DNA of 64,000 nt from an uncultured Pseudomonadota bacterium (GTDB lineage Bacteria > Pseudomonadota > Gammaproteobacteria > Methylococcales > Methylomonadaceae), in assembly GCA_903918375.1 (NCBI GenBank), contig CAIXED010000022.1, forward strand, positions 1 to 64,000, written 5' to 3'. The position numbers and the translations under genes are program-made. A model generated the notes under the pieces. It saw only the letters and a list, made by a program, of their open reading frames with translations. It searched no databases and had not been told where the DNA came from. The first letter of the stretch is position 1, and the number at the start of each line of letters is the position of its first letter. Shown here piece after piece: positions 31,321 through 39,674 of the stretch.

Positions 31321-32034
31321 CTACTCGAATTTCAACCAGTCAGTATTTTGTCCTAACGCCAGTTGTAAATATTGCCAGCGATTAGCAATAGTGGCATCAA
31401 TTTGATTGGTTGCGGTATTAATTTTACAGCCGCCAGGTGCTATATTGGTATCGAGTATGATTTTCCAATCGGACTGAGTAAGTTCATCGCCTATGCTTTG
31501 ATTAAGCAGTTCGGCATCAATTGGGTTTATATATAATTTTGCAGGTAATTGTAAGTAGGGTAGGTTGTTGATAGCCTGTTTTATTATATTAACCACTAAT
31601 TCTGGCTGTACTGTCAGTGCAGTTTTGACCATGGCTTGTGCTAAATCTAAACTTAGCAGTAGAATTTGTTGAGCAATATTTTCTCTGGCATCAATTAAAT
31701 CAGTTTGATATTGATTGATTAATGTATCGAATTGTTGGCGTAATTCAAATTGTAGTTGTTGATTTTGTTGCAAAGCCTCTTGTGTTGCTTTTGCTGTGCC
31801 TTGTTCTGTACCTTGGATTAATCCATCGGCATAGCCTTGCTCAAAGCCATTTTGATAGCCTTGATCTCGGGCGAGGTTGATTTCTTGTTCAATGATCGAC
31901 AAGTTGATCTGTTGATTATTGTTGTCATCAGTATTTATTGATGGTGACAGTATTTCATCAAAAGACTTCAAGTCCCATTGCTGGTAATTAGTTTGAATTG
32001 ATTTTGAATTAGACAAAATAAATTTCTCCATCAT
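31321..32034 (-). CDS. fliH: Flagellar assembly protein FliH
   Basis: 'EQGYADGLIQGTEQGTAKATQEAL' and C-terminal FliH pattern; position between fliG and fliI. Confidence 0.9.
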   Translation of the reverse strand: MMEKFILSNSKSIQTNYQQWDLKSFDEILSPSINTDDNNNQQINLSIIEQEINLARDQGYQNGFEQGYADGLIQGTEQGTAKATQEALQQNQQLQFELRQQFDTLINQYQTDLIDARENIAQQILLLSLDLAQAMVKTALTVQPELVVNIIKQAINNLPYLQLPAKLYINPIDAELLNQSIGDELTQSDWKIILDTNIAPGGCKINTATNQIDATIANRWQYLQLALGQNTDWLKFE

Positions 32035-33004
32035 GGCGTAAATTTATTTGCCCTTCATCATCTAAGCGTCTTATGAGTTGCAAAATGTCTTTTTGCTGTT
32101 TATCGATGTCTTGAAGCTTAACGGGGGCTTTGGCTTCAAAGTCTTCACGAAATATATCGGCCGCGCGTTTTGTCATATTGGTGAAGATTTTTTCTTTTAA
32201 TTCTTCGCTACTACCTTTTAGTGCAATGATTAAGGCTTCTGGTTTAATGAAACGTAATATAATCTGAATATCTTCATTTTCAAGCTTCACAATGTCGTCA
32301 AACTTAAATAATCGGTCTTTGATTTTTTTTGCTATTTCAGAATCAATTTCGTTTAATTTTGATAATAGACCAGATTCAATATCATTTTCTAAGAAGTTAA
32401 TAATAGAGGCGGTAGATCGTATACCATCAATCGGTTTTAATTTCCTGACCTCATTACCGATTAATAATTGCGATAAAACATCATTTAATTCATTCAGTGC
32501 AATCGGTTGAGCGGCATCCATTTTGGTAATTCTTAACAGCACTTCTGCTCTTATATTTTCTGGTAATTCAATCAATACTTTACTTGCTTGCATTGGTTCA
32601 AGATGAACCATGATTGTGGCAATAATTTGAGGATGTTCTTGGCTAATTAAGTCAGCAATTGCTTTGCTTTCCATTAGTTTTAAGCGTTCGATTCCAGAAA
32701 TATCGTCAGTGACCATAATTCTATTAACTAAATTATTTCCTCTATCTTCACCCAGTGCTTTAGTGAGTACGTGGCGTATGTAGTTTTCTGAATCGATACC
32801 AAACAGAGTTTGCTTGATTGAGTCATGATGAAAGTCATGCAGTACATGTTCCAAATCTTCGGTGGATACACTTTTCATCGCTGACATGGCGCTACCTAGT
32901 TTTTCAACTTCATGTTGTTCTAGGTATTTTAGAACTTCGGCTGCTTCATTTTGACCCAATGCAAGCATCAAAATGGCTGCTTTTTGGATGCTTGCTTCAC
33001 TCAT
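32009..33004 (-). CDS. fliG: Flagellar motor switch protein FliG
   Basis: 'KAAILMLALGQNEAAEVLKYLEQHEVEKLGSAMS', 'QEHPQIIATIMVHLEPMQASKVL'. Confidence 0.96.
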   Translation of the reverse strand: MSEASIQKAAILMLALGQNEAAEVLKYLEQHEVEKLGSAMSAMKSVSTEDLEHVLHDFHHDSIKQTLFGIDSENYIRHVLTKALGEDRGNNLVNRIMVTDDISGIERLKLMESKAIADLISQEHPQIIATIMVHLEPMQASKVLIELPENIRAEVLLRITKMDAAQPIALNELNDVLSQLLIGNEVRKLKPIDGIRSTASIINFLENDIESGLLSKLNEIDSEIAKKIKDRLFKFDDIVKLENEDIQIILRFIKPEALIIALKGSSEELKEKIFTNMTKRAADIFREDFEAKAPVKLQDIDKQQKDILQLIRRLDDEGQINLRHDGEIYFV

Positions 33005-34583
33005 GATTCATCCAGTTTTTAAGAACACTGGCGACTATTTGAGGGTTTTCAGCAGCCATTTTTCTAGCAGCTTCAATATTAATCGGTTGATCTTCAACTA
33101 TTGATTGTTTGGATGGATTGGCTTGGTTGCTTAGTTTGGTTAAGGGGAGATTTTTAATTAATGGTTTTAGTAATTTAAAAAGATAAGCAATGATTGCAAT
33201 CGCAAATAGGTATTGGCTTGCGGTTTTTGTGTTTTCAATAGTTAAGAGTTGATTCCAAAAATCTGGGCTATCTATTTGTTCGGTGTTTACTTTTTTAAAA
33301 GGAATGTTAACCACACTGAGGGCGTCACCTCGATCTTCTTTGTAGCCCATTGCTTGTTTTACAAGGCTAGTAATTTGTAGTTTGTCTTCTTCGGTAAAGG
33401 CAATACTGATAGGTTTGCCGTTGCTATCTATTTCGGTTTTGTAATTAACGACTACTGCAACTGTCAGACGTTTAATGGTTCCAGTTGGATTTTTAACAAA
33501 GCGAACCGTCTTATCGACTTCATAATTGGTGGTGGTTTCATGCTCGTCACTGGATTGACTGGCGCTGGCTGGTGCTGTCGTTTGGTTGAGCATTGGTATT
33601 TGATTCAACTGACCAAGTTGACCGGGTTGGTTTGAATAGGCACCTGGTATACCACCGGCTTTATTGCTGCCATTATCACTGCTCGATGATTTGCTATGTT
33701 CACTACGCTTGGCAACATTATTGGCTGTGTTGTTGGGGGTATAAATCTCAGCGGCTTGCTCACTATGAGAAAAATCAACATCGGCAGTTGCTTCGGCTCG
33801 AAGGTTTTCTTGTCCCAAAATGGGAATCAAAATAGATTCAATTCTGTGAACTATGCCGTTTTGTAATTCGTTTACATAGTTTAGTTGGCTAGGATCAAGC
33901 TGATTGTCTGTGGTGTCTGTTGTGGACTTGGTGAGTAAGTTACCGTTTTGATCAACGATGGTAACGTTTTCTGTCAGTAGCTCTGGAATACTGCTGGATA
34001 CAAGATGCAAAATGCCATCAATTTGTTGTTGATCGAGTTTCCTACCTGGATGCAAAGATAATAAAACCGAAGCGGTTGGTTTTTGTTTTTCACGAACAAA
34101 TACTGAAGGTTTGGGGATGGCTAAGTGAACTCGCGATGTTTGGACTGAGGCGATGGAATTAATCGATCTAGCCAATTCACCTTCAAGTGCTCGTTGAAAG
34201 TTAATTTGTTCTAAGAATTGTGAGGTGCCTATTTTTTGGCTTTCCATCAGTTCAAAGCCAATATTGCCGGATTTAGGTAATCCTTGCGTAGCCAATTTTA
34301 AGCGGACATCGTGAACGCGATCTGCGGGGATTAAGATTGCATTACCATTTTCTGCGTACTGATAAGCTACGTTCATTTGTTGCAAGGAAGCAATAATTGC
34401 CCCACCGTCCCGGTCGGAATAGTTGGATACCAATACCTTGAAATCGGGTTTTTCAACCCATAACCAAGTTGTCATCATCGCACCCAGAATTAAAGCAATA
34501 CATGCCCCTATAGCCAAATTACTACCTAATGGGCTTTGGAAAAATTTGCTTATCGAGGTTAAAGATTCCTTGGTAGAAGCCAT
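32997..34583 (-). CDS. fliF: Flagellar M-ring protein FliF
   Basis: 'FKVLVSNYSDRDGGAIIASLQQMNVAYQYAENGNAILIPADRVHDVRLKLATQGLPKSGNIGFELME'. Confidence 0.97.
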   Translation of the reverse strand: MASTKESLTSISKFFQSPLGSNLAIGACIALILGAMMTTWLWVEKPDFKVLVSNYSDRDGGAIIASLQQMNVAYQYAENGNAILIPADRVHDVRLKLATQGLPKSGNIGFELMESQKIGTSQFLEQINFQRALEGELARSINSIASVQTSRVHLAIPKPSVFVREKQKPTASVLLSLHPGRKLDQQQIDGILHLVSSSIPELLTENVTIVDQNGNLLTKSTTDTTDNQLDPSQLNYVNELQNGIVHRIESILIPILGQENLRAEATADVDFSHSEQAAEIYTPNNTANNVAKRSEHSKSSSSDNGSNKAGGIPGAYSNQPGQLGQLNQIPMLNQTTAPASASQSSDEHETTTNYEVDKTVRFVKNPTGTIKRLTVAVVVNYKTEIDSNGKPISIAFTEEDKLQITSLVKQAMGYKEDRGDALSVVNIPFKKVNTEQIDSPDFWNQLLTIENTKTASQYLFAIAIIAYLFKLLKPLIKNLPLTKLSNQANPSKQSIVEDQPINIEAARKMAAENPQIVASVLKNWMNHE

Positions 34584-34796
34584 GATCTAGTAATGTATTT
34601 GTGATTTAGGTGAAAAAAGCGAATGATTAAACTGATAAATGTAAAAAATTGTTAAAGTTGAGTATACAATAAGCTCATCTGATCTGTTCAACTATTTAGA
34701 AATCGATTTTGAACAGTGTTTGGGGTTGTGATGTGCAGACACTGACGGATGGAAGGTGTATGGACTTAATTGATTGATTAACTAAAGGGGATGTTT

Positions 34797-35141
34797 ATGG
34801 TTGCGATTGATGGCGGACAAATTGAGGCGATGATTTCTCAAATCCGTAATGCTGTTTCAGGTGTAAACGCGCCGAATTCGATTCAATCGAAGCTTGGGGA
34901 GACTCCGTCAGCGAGTGGTGTCGATTTTGCACAGATTTTTAAAACTCAACTCGATCAGGCGAATCAATTGCAAAAAAATGCCCAACAGCTTGGGCAGCGA
35001 TTTACCCTCGGTGACGAATCCGTCAATCTTTCCGATGTGATGATAGGCTATCAAAAATCCTCAATTGCTATGCAAACCACGCTGCAAGTGCGTAACAAAT
35101 TGGTCTCTGCTTATCACGATATTATGAATATGCAGGTTTAA
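34797..35141 (+). CDS. fliE: Flagellar hook-basal body complex protein FliE
   Basis: 'FAQIFKTQLDQANQLQKNAQQLGQRFTLGDESVNLSDVMIGYQKSSIAMQTTLQVRNKLVSAYHDIMNMQV'; likely start MVAIDGG. Confidence 0.95.
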   Translation: MVAIDGGQIEAMISQIRNAVSGVNAPNSIQSKLGETPSASGVDFAQIFKTQLDQANQLQKNAQQLGQRFTLGDESVNLSDVMIGYQKSSIAMQTTLQVRNKLVSAYHDIMNMQV

Positions 35142-35147
35142 TTTTTC

Positions 35148-35432
35148 TTAGAGTTTCGGCGGTGTGGCTTTTTCAATTTGATATAGCCATGCCAACAGTT
35201 CGGCTACCGCTTTGTAGAGATTAGGCGGAATTTCTCGGTCTAGTTCAACTTGCATCAGCAGGGCGACCATTTCCTTTGATTGATGCACATAAATTTCATT
35301 TTCTTGAGCAAGTTTGATGATTTGTTCTGCAATTAATCCTTTACCGGAAGCGACCACCTTGGGGGCTTGAGTGCCGGCGGCATAGGCTAAAGCAACCGCT
35401 TGTCGTAAATTGGGGTCTTTAGGCGCGGCCAT
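35148..35432 (-). CDS. Stand-alone FlhB C-terminal-domain homologue (FhlB type)
   Basis: 'AVALAYAAGTQAPKVVASGKGLIAEQIIKLAQENEIYVHQSKEMVALLMQVELDREIPPNLYKAVAELLAWLYQIEK' aligns to FlhB downstream of the NPTH cleavage motif. Confidence 0.92.
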   Translation of the reverse strand: MAAPKDPNLRQAVALAYAAGTQAPKVVASGKGLIAEQIIKLAQENEIYVHQSKEMVALLMQVELDREIPPNLYKAVAELLAWLYQIEKATPPKL

Positions 35433-36366
35433 CGTCGTAAGTTTGCAAAGTTTCTAATCTAATTCCCGCGCTAGCTAGCGAATCAACAAGCTTGTGACTG
35501 TTATTTTTTAATAAGCCCGCAACATCAGCTTGATTAACATGCAATTGCAATTGGGCAGATTCACCTTGTAGGTTAATGGTGGCCGAAATTTGACCTAAAT
35601 TGGGCATATCTAACTTAATCGTTGTCTTCCAGCTGCTGTCATACTGCGACTCATCGGGTGTTTGCTTGTTTGAGTCTTGATCTTTAATCACTTCCCATTG
35701 CATTGATTGCCCAGGCCATGCCTCACCTAACCAAACAAAGCGATTGTTCTCTAAGGTTTCAAGTTGTATCGGGATAAGGCTACTGCTTGCTTGATGAGTG
35801 TTCTGAGGTTCTTGGCGGATTTGCTCAACGCTTCGCTCGCCCTCTGTCCATTGTTTTAAATGTGACTCATAAAATACGCCGCTTTTATCAACCGCGTTAT
35901 TAAGTTGGCTGGCTAGTTGATTGGGGTCCGGTGTCGCGCTGGTTGTTAATGGTGCGGTGCTAGCGATAGGACTGGGTTCTGGATTTTGTTGAATTAACTT
36001 AGCAAGTAATTGACCTGTATCACTGATAACAATTTGTCCTAAATCAACCATTTGCATACTGATGGAGAAGCGAGGTTGATGGTTTTCATTGGCAATCAAG
36101 GTTAATCGTAGTTGATCACCAATTTTAAAATCAGCTGGTAGGCGTAGTTGTAACAGTGAACCTGCTTCTAAGCTATTGTCGATTCGAATGACTGCTGAGC
36201 CATCTTTGAATCGATTAATAATTTGCCCCTGTAACTGTTTGCCAATAGCGATTTGATCAAATTTAAGAAAGTCATCTTGGCGTGGGCTGCCAACGGTATC
36301 GCTTAAACCTGTTGAGGATGAGGGGGATACTGGCGAGTTGCTCGTTAGATTGAGGTTAACGGGCAT
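35419..36366 (-). CDS. Second FliK-like/flagellar hook-length-control-type protein
   Basis: C-terminal 'GQISATINLQGESAQLQLHVNQADVAGLLKNNSHKLVDSLASAGIRLETLQTYDD' resembles the FliK C-domain; overlaps fhlB. Confidence 0.75.
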   Translation of the reverse strand: MPVNLNLTSNSPVSPSSSTGLSDTVGSPRQDDFLKFDQIAIGKQLQGQIINRFKDGSAVIRIDNSLEAGSLLQLRLPADFKIGDQLRLTLIANENHQPRFSISMQMVDLGQIVISDTGQLLAKLIQQNPEPSPIASTAPLTTSATPDPNQLASQLNNAVDKSGVFYESHLKQWTEGERSVEQIRQEPQNTHQASSSLIPIQLETLENNRFVWLGEAWPGQSMQWEVIKDQDSNKQTPDESQYDSSWKTTIKLDMPNLGQISATINLQGESAQLQLHVNQADVAGLLKNNSHKLVDSLASAGIRLETLQTYDDGRA

Positions 36367-36368
36367 AT

Positions 36369-36704
36369 TTAGTCACTGTGTTGGTTGTAAGCTTGTTGGA
36401 CTTTTTGTTGCGTATCTAAGCTGCTAATTTTTAAGGCGAGTTCATGTTGCCAGGGTCGGGTGATGTTAAAAAGCAGATGGTTGCATTTCAAAATTTCAGC
36501 AACTAATGTCATGACTTTTGTACGCTGCTGTTGATTTAGCGCCATGTGTGGCGAGTATTGTTTGAGAATATCTATTTGTTGTGAGAAAACGGCTTCAAGT
36601 TCCGCTAACTGCTGCTCATCACGTTGTTCAGCCACTTCCAGCATCTGCTGTGCTAGTGAAAGTATCGTTTCATGAATAGCGATGTATTCATCTTGAGTAA
36701 TCAT
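36369..36704 (-). CDS. FliT-like small flagellar chaperone candidate
   Basis: 111 aa helical ORF directly downstream of fliS. Confidence 0.55.
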   Translation of the reverse strand: MITQDEYIAIHETILSLAQQMLEVAEQRDEQQLAELEAVFSQQIDILKQYSPHMALNQQQRTKVMTLVAEILKCNHLLFNITRPWQHELALKISSLDTQQKVQQAYNQHSD

Positions 36705-36706
36705 GA

Positions 36707-37138
36707 TTATGAGCTAACAGCCGAAAATTCTTTAGATGGGATTTGATTGTTGCTAGCTATCGAAGCCCAGGCACTTTTAATTTCATTCATTAATTTGTAG
36801 ACCTCGTCTAATAGCTCAACTTGATTATTCAGATGAGCATTAAGTAGTTGTTTAATCATATAGCTATATAAATTATCCAAATTACTGGCTAATTCCCCAC
36901 CTTGCTCAAAATTTAGGCTACTGCGTAAACCACTGTCGATTAAGGTCACTGCATGAGCAATTGCATTGCCTTTTTCAACAAGCTCTTGTTTTTGCATGTG
37001 ATGTTTGGCTTTAACAATTGCAACCAAGGTCGCGTCCAGTAGCATTGAGATTAATTGATGCGGATTTGCGCTATAGGCTGAGGTTTCTAGGCCGACATTT
37101 GCATAAGCCTTAGCGGCATGATTGCTATATCTATTCAT
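36707..37138 (-). CDS. fliS: Flagellin chaperone FliS
   Basis: 'AAKAYANVGLETSAYSANPHQLISMLLDATLVAIVKAKHHM'. Confidence 0.96.
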   Translation of the reverse strand: MNRYSNHAAKAYANVGLETSAYSANPHQLISMLLDATLVAIVKAKHHMQKQELVEKGNAIAHAVTLIDSGLRSSLNFEQGGELASNLDNLYSYMIKQLLNAHLNNQVELLDEVYKLMNEIKSAWASIASNNQIPSKEFSAVSS

Positions 37139-37160
37139 AAGACTACCTGTATTTTAAGGT

Positions 37161-39161
37161 TTAATTGCTTTTCGACAGCGAGGTAAGCTGTTGCGTCAAG
37201 TAGCTACTGGTTGATGTCATTTTCGACATAATCGTATCAAGCGAGTTAAATTGAGCCTCATAACGCTTTTGCAAGACGGTTAGTCGATCTTGAGTTCGGG
37301 TAATATCATCGCCCAGCTTTTTGATTGAAGCATTTATACCGTCAGTTCTAGTTGTAATTAGGCCGTTGCTTGCTGTGAATGAGTCAATCAGTTGATTGAC
37401 TTGCACTGCAATGCCTTGGGTGTAGTTCACCGTGCCCCGATTACCGATACCGCCGCCAATCATTTTGATTGTCAGTCCTTCACTATCATCGCCTGTGGCA
37501 CCAATCAGATATTGGCCGCTCGATGTGACTGTTTTACCGTTAATGCTGCCAATCATATTAAGACCAGATTGTGCGACGCCATTACCACCCAAAATAGTTT
37601 CGGCGGCATTGCCGCTTAGGTTAATTGATGAGGTTGAGCCAAAGTAATTGGAAACAAGATTAATTTTGCCGTCATTGCTGGCGTTAACTGCGACACTTAG
37701 CCCAAAGTTTGCAAAGCTGCTATTGGCGTTAATGCGAGATTGGATTTCTGCGGCTAATCCACTGGCTGTATAGCTTCCAGCGGTTAACTTGATAGACGAA
37801 CTGATGCCGTTTAAATTGACGCTCAAGCTATCGTTGATGTTGGCTGTAATGTTTAGGCCTGCGGCTGATTGACCGCTGAGAGAACCTTGGCTTGCCATTT
37901 GGCTAATGTTGACAGCATAGCTACCAGTTTTAGTCGCTGATGAGGTGCTTACATATTTTATTTGACTGTCTGTACTGTTACCGGTAGCGGTAAATAAACT
38001 GGCAATTTGATCGTAGGCACTATCAATCGCTGTTTGTAATTTAGTTGAATCAAGTGTCAGTGTGCCTTCTTTTTGAAAGCTAATACCTATCTGGTTTAAC
38101 ATTTTAAACCCCGTTGAACCATTAGGTAGGGCAGAGCTAAGGGTGCTTCGGATTTGATTCTTGATAGAGCGGAGTGACGATTCACCGTAGAGCGTAGCGC
38201 CTTTTTGGGTGTTTGTGTCATAAGTGGTCAAGGTGCTAATTGAGCTGATTAAGCTGTTATAGCCTTTGACAAGATTCTGCAAATTGGTGGATAGCGTATC
38301 GGTATTTCTGGCAATGTTGAGATTAGTCGGGCTGCCCGTATTGATTTTCTGCAGCGATAGCGTAACGCCTGTGATTACATCATCAATCGTGTTACTGGAT
38401 TTAGTGATCGCAAAGCCATCGATTTTAAGTTTTGCGTTTTGCGCCTTGGTCAATTCAGTCAGTGCTTGGCCTGCGTTGTTGGTGGGGTCATAGTTTAAAA
38501 AATCCGACAGGGTGGCATCACCGGATACAGCGATTTTCATACTCTGAGTTTCACCGGTTTGGCTATTGCTTAATAGCAATCGGTAAGGCGTATTCGTACC
38601 ATCGTTAATAATCGATGCAGAAACACCGATGTTTGCAGAATTAATGGCGTCGCGAATACCGGATAGTGTGTTGTTAGAACTGTCGATTGTGACTGTCTTT
38701 GATGGCAAACTATTATTAACAAACGCAGCGCCCGTGTATTTGCCATCAGTAGTGGTTCCACCTTGTATCGTGCCAAAATCAAAACGGATTGTGCCAGTAC
38801 CTAGAACATCGTTAATGCCGTTTTTACCACTACTGACAATCTTTTGGCTTTGTGCCAATTGATTAACTTCGATGTTGTAATTGGCAGGTAAAGCATTCCC
38901 CGATAGTTTGCTAGTTAATGAAATATTTTCTGAGCTAGAGGCGGTTAATGATTGAAAACCTTTACCATCACTCAGCGCCCGTAGAGTGGTTTGAAATTGG
39001 GATAGATTGCTCTTAATTGAGCCAAAAGCACTGAGCTTAGCGTTGTAGTCAGCCTTTTTAGTATTGAGGGTGTCTAAGGGTTTTTGTTCAGCCTTCATTA
39101 AACTTTGGACTAAACTGCTTACATCCAAACCTGAGCCAACGCCTGCTGAAGAAAGTCCCAT
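37161..39161 (-). CDS. fliD: Flagellar filament cap protein FliD (HAP2)
   Basis: 'GVGSGLDVSSLVQSLMKAEQKPLDTLNTKKADYNAKLSAFGSIKSNLSQFQTTL'. Confidence 0.96.
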   Translation of the reverse strand: MGLSSAGVGSGLDVSSLVQSLMKAEQKPLDTLNTKKADYNAKLSAFGSIKSNLSQFQTTLRALSDGKGFQSLTASSSENISLTSKLSGNALPANYNIEVNQLAQSQKIVSSGKNGINDVLGTGTIRFDFGTIQGGTTTDGKYTGAAFVNNSLPSKTVTIDSSNNTLSGIRDAINSANIGVSASIINDGTNTPYRLLLSNSQTGETQSMKIAVSGDATLSDFLNYDPTNNAGQALTELTKAQNAKLKIDGFAITKSSNTIDDVITGVTLSLQKINTGSPTNLNIARNTDTLSTNLQNLVKGYNSLISSISTLTTYDTNTQKGATLYGESSLRSIKNQIRSTLSSALPNGSTGFKMLNQIGISFQKEGTLTLDSTKLQTAIDSAYDQIASLFTATGNSTDSQIKYVSTSSATKTGSYAVNISQMASQGSLSGQSAAGLNITANINDSLSVNLNGISSSIKLTAGSYTASGLAAEIQSRINANSSFANFGLSVAVNASNDGKINLVSNYFGSTSSINLSGNAAETILGGNGVAQSGLNMIGSINGKTVTSSGQYLIGATGDDSEGLTIKMIGGGIGNRGTVNYTQGIAVQVNQLIDSFTASNGLITTRTDGINASIKKLGDDITRTQDRLTVLQKRYEAQFNSLDTIMSKMTSTSSYLTQQLTSLSKSN

Positions 39162-39184
39162 TGTTATATCCTCGTCGCAACTAA

Positions 39185-39568
39185 CTAAATATTATTTCTG
39201 TAGATCAAGCCTTGTTTCGGGTCATTAGCTCGGCTAAAGTCGATTGCTTGTTCACTAGGTATTTGGCGAATAATTTCGTCAGTTTTAGTATCTTTCACCA
39301 CAATCACCACTTGCCCACCATTGTCGCGAACATCGAATTCAACCGAAATATTATGACTTTTAACTAAATCGTTAAGCGTATTAGCCGCCTTTTGAATATC
39401 TTGGATTGGTGCCGGTGCATTTTGGGTTACCGAAGAAGCTGCGCTATCTGAATTTCCTATAAGGTTTAGCTTATCTAATAACGCATCGGTTGCTTGGGGT
39501 TGGGTATTGGTCGTTGCACTCTTAGTTGTCGAGTATTTAGTTGTACTATCAATTGACTGAATATCCAT
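39185..39568 (-). CDS. flaG: FlaG family protein
   Basis: 'AANTLNDLVKSHNISVEFDVRDNGGQVVIVVKDTKTDEIIRQIPSEQAIDFS'. Confidence 0.93.
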   Translation of the reverse strand: MDIQSIDSTTKYSTTKSATTNTQPQATDALLDKLNLIGNSDSAASSVTQNAPAPIQDIQKAANTLNDLVKSHNISVEFDVRDNGGQVVIVVKDTKTDEIIRQIPSEQAIDFSRANDPKQGLIYRNNI

Positions 39569-39624
39569 AAGGATATACCTCATAAAAAATTTAACGATAC
39601 CTTGGATTCCATGGCTTTAATGTC

Positions 39625-39660
39625 CTTAAAACCTCGCTAAATTAAAATTTAGCGAGGCTT
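39625..39660 (-). terminator. Rho-independent terminator of fliC
   Basis: Minus strand CCTCGCTAAATT-TT-AATTTAGCGAGG followed by TTTTAAG. Confidence 0.85.
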
Positions 39661-39674
39661 AAGCTAAAAGTGGC

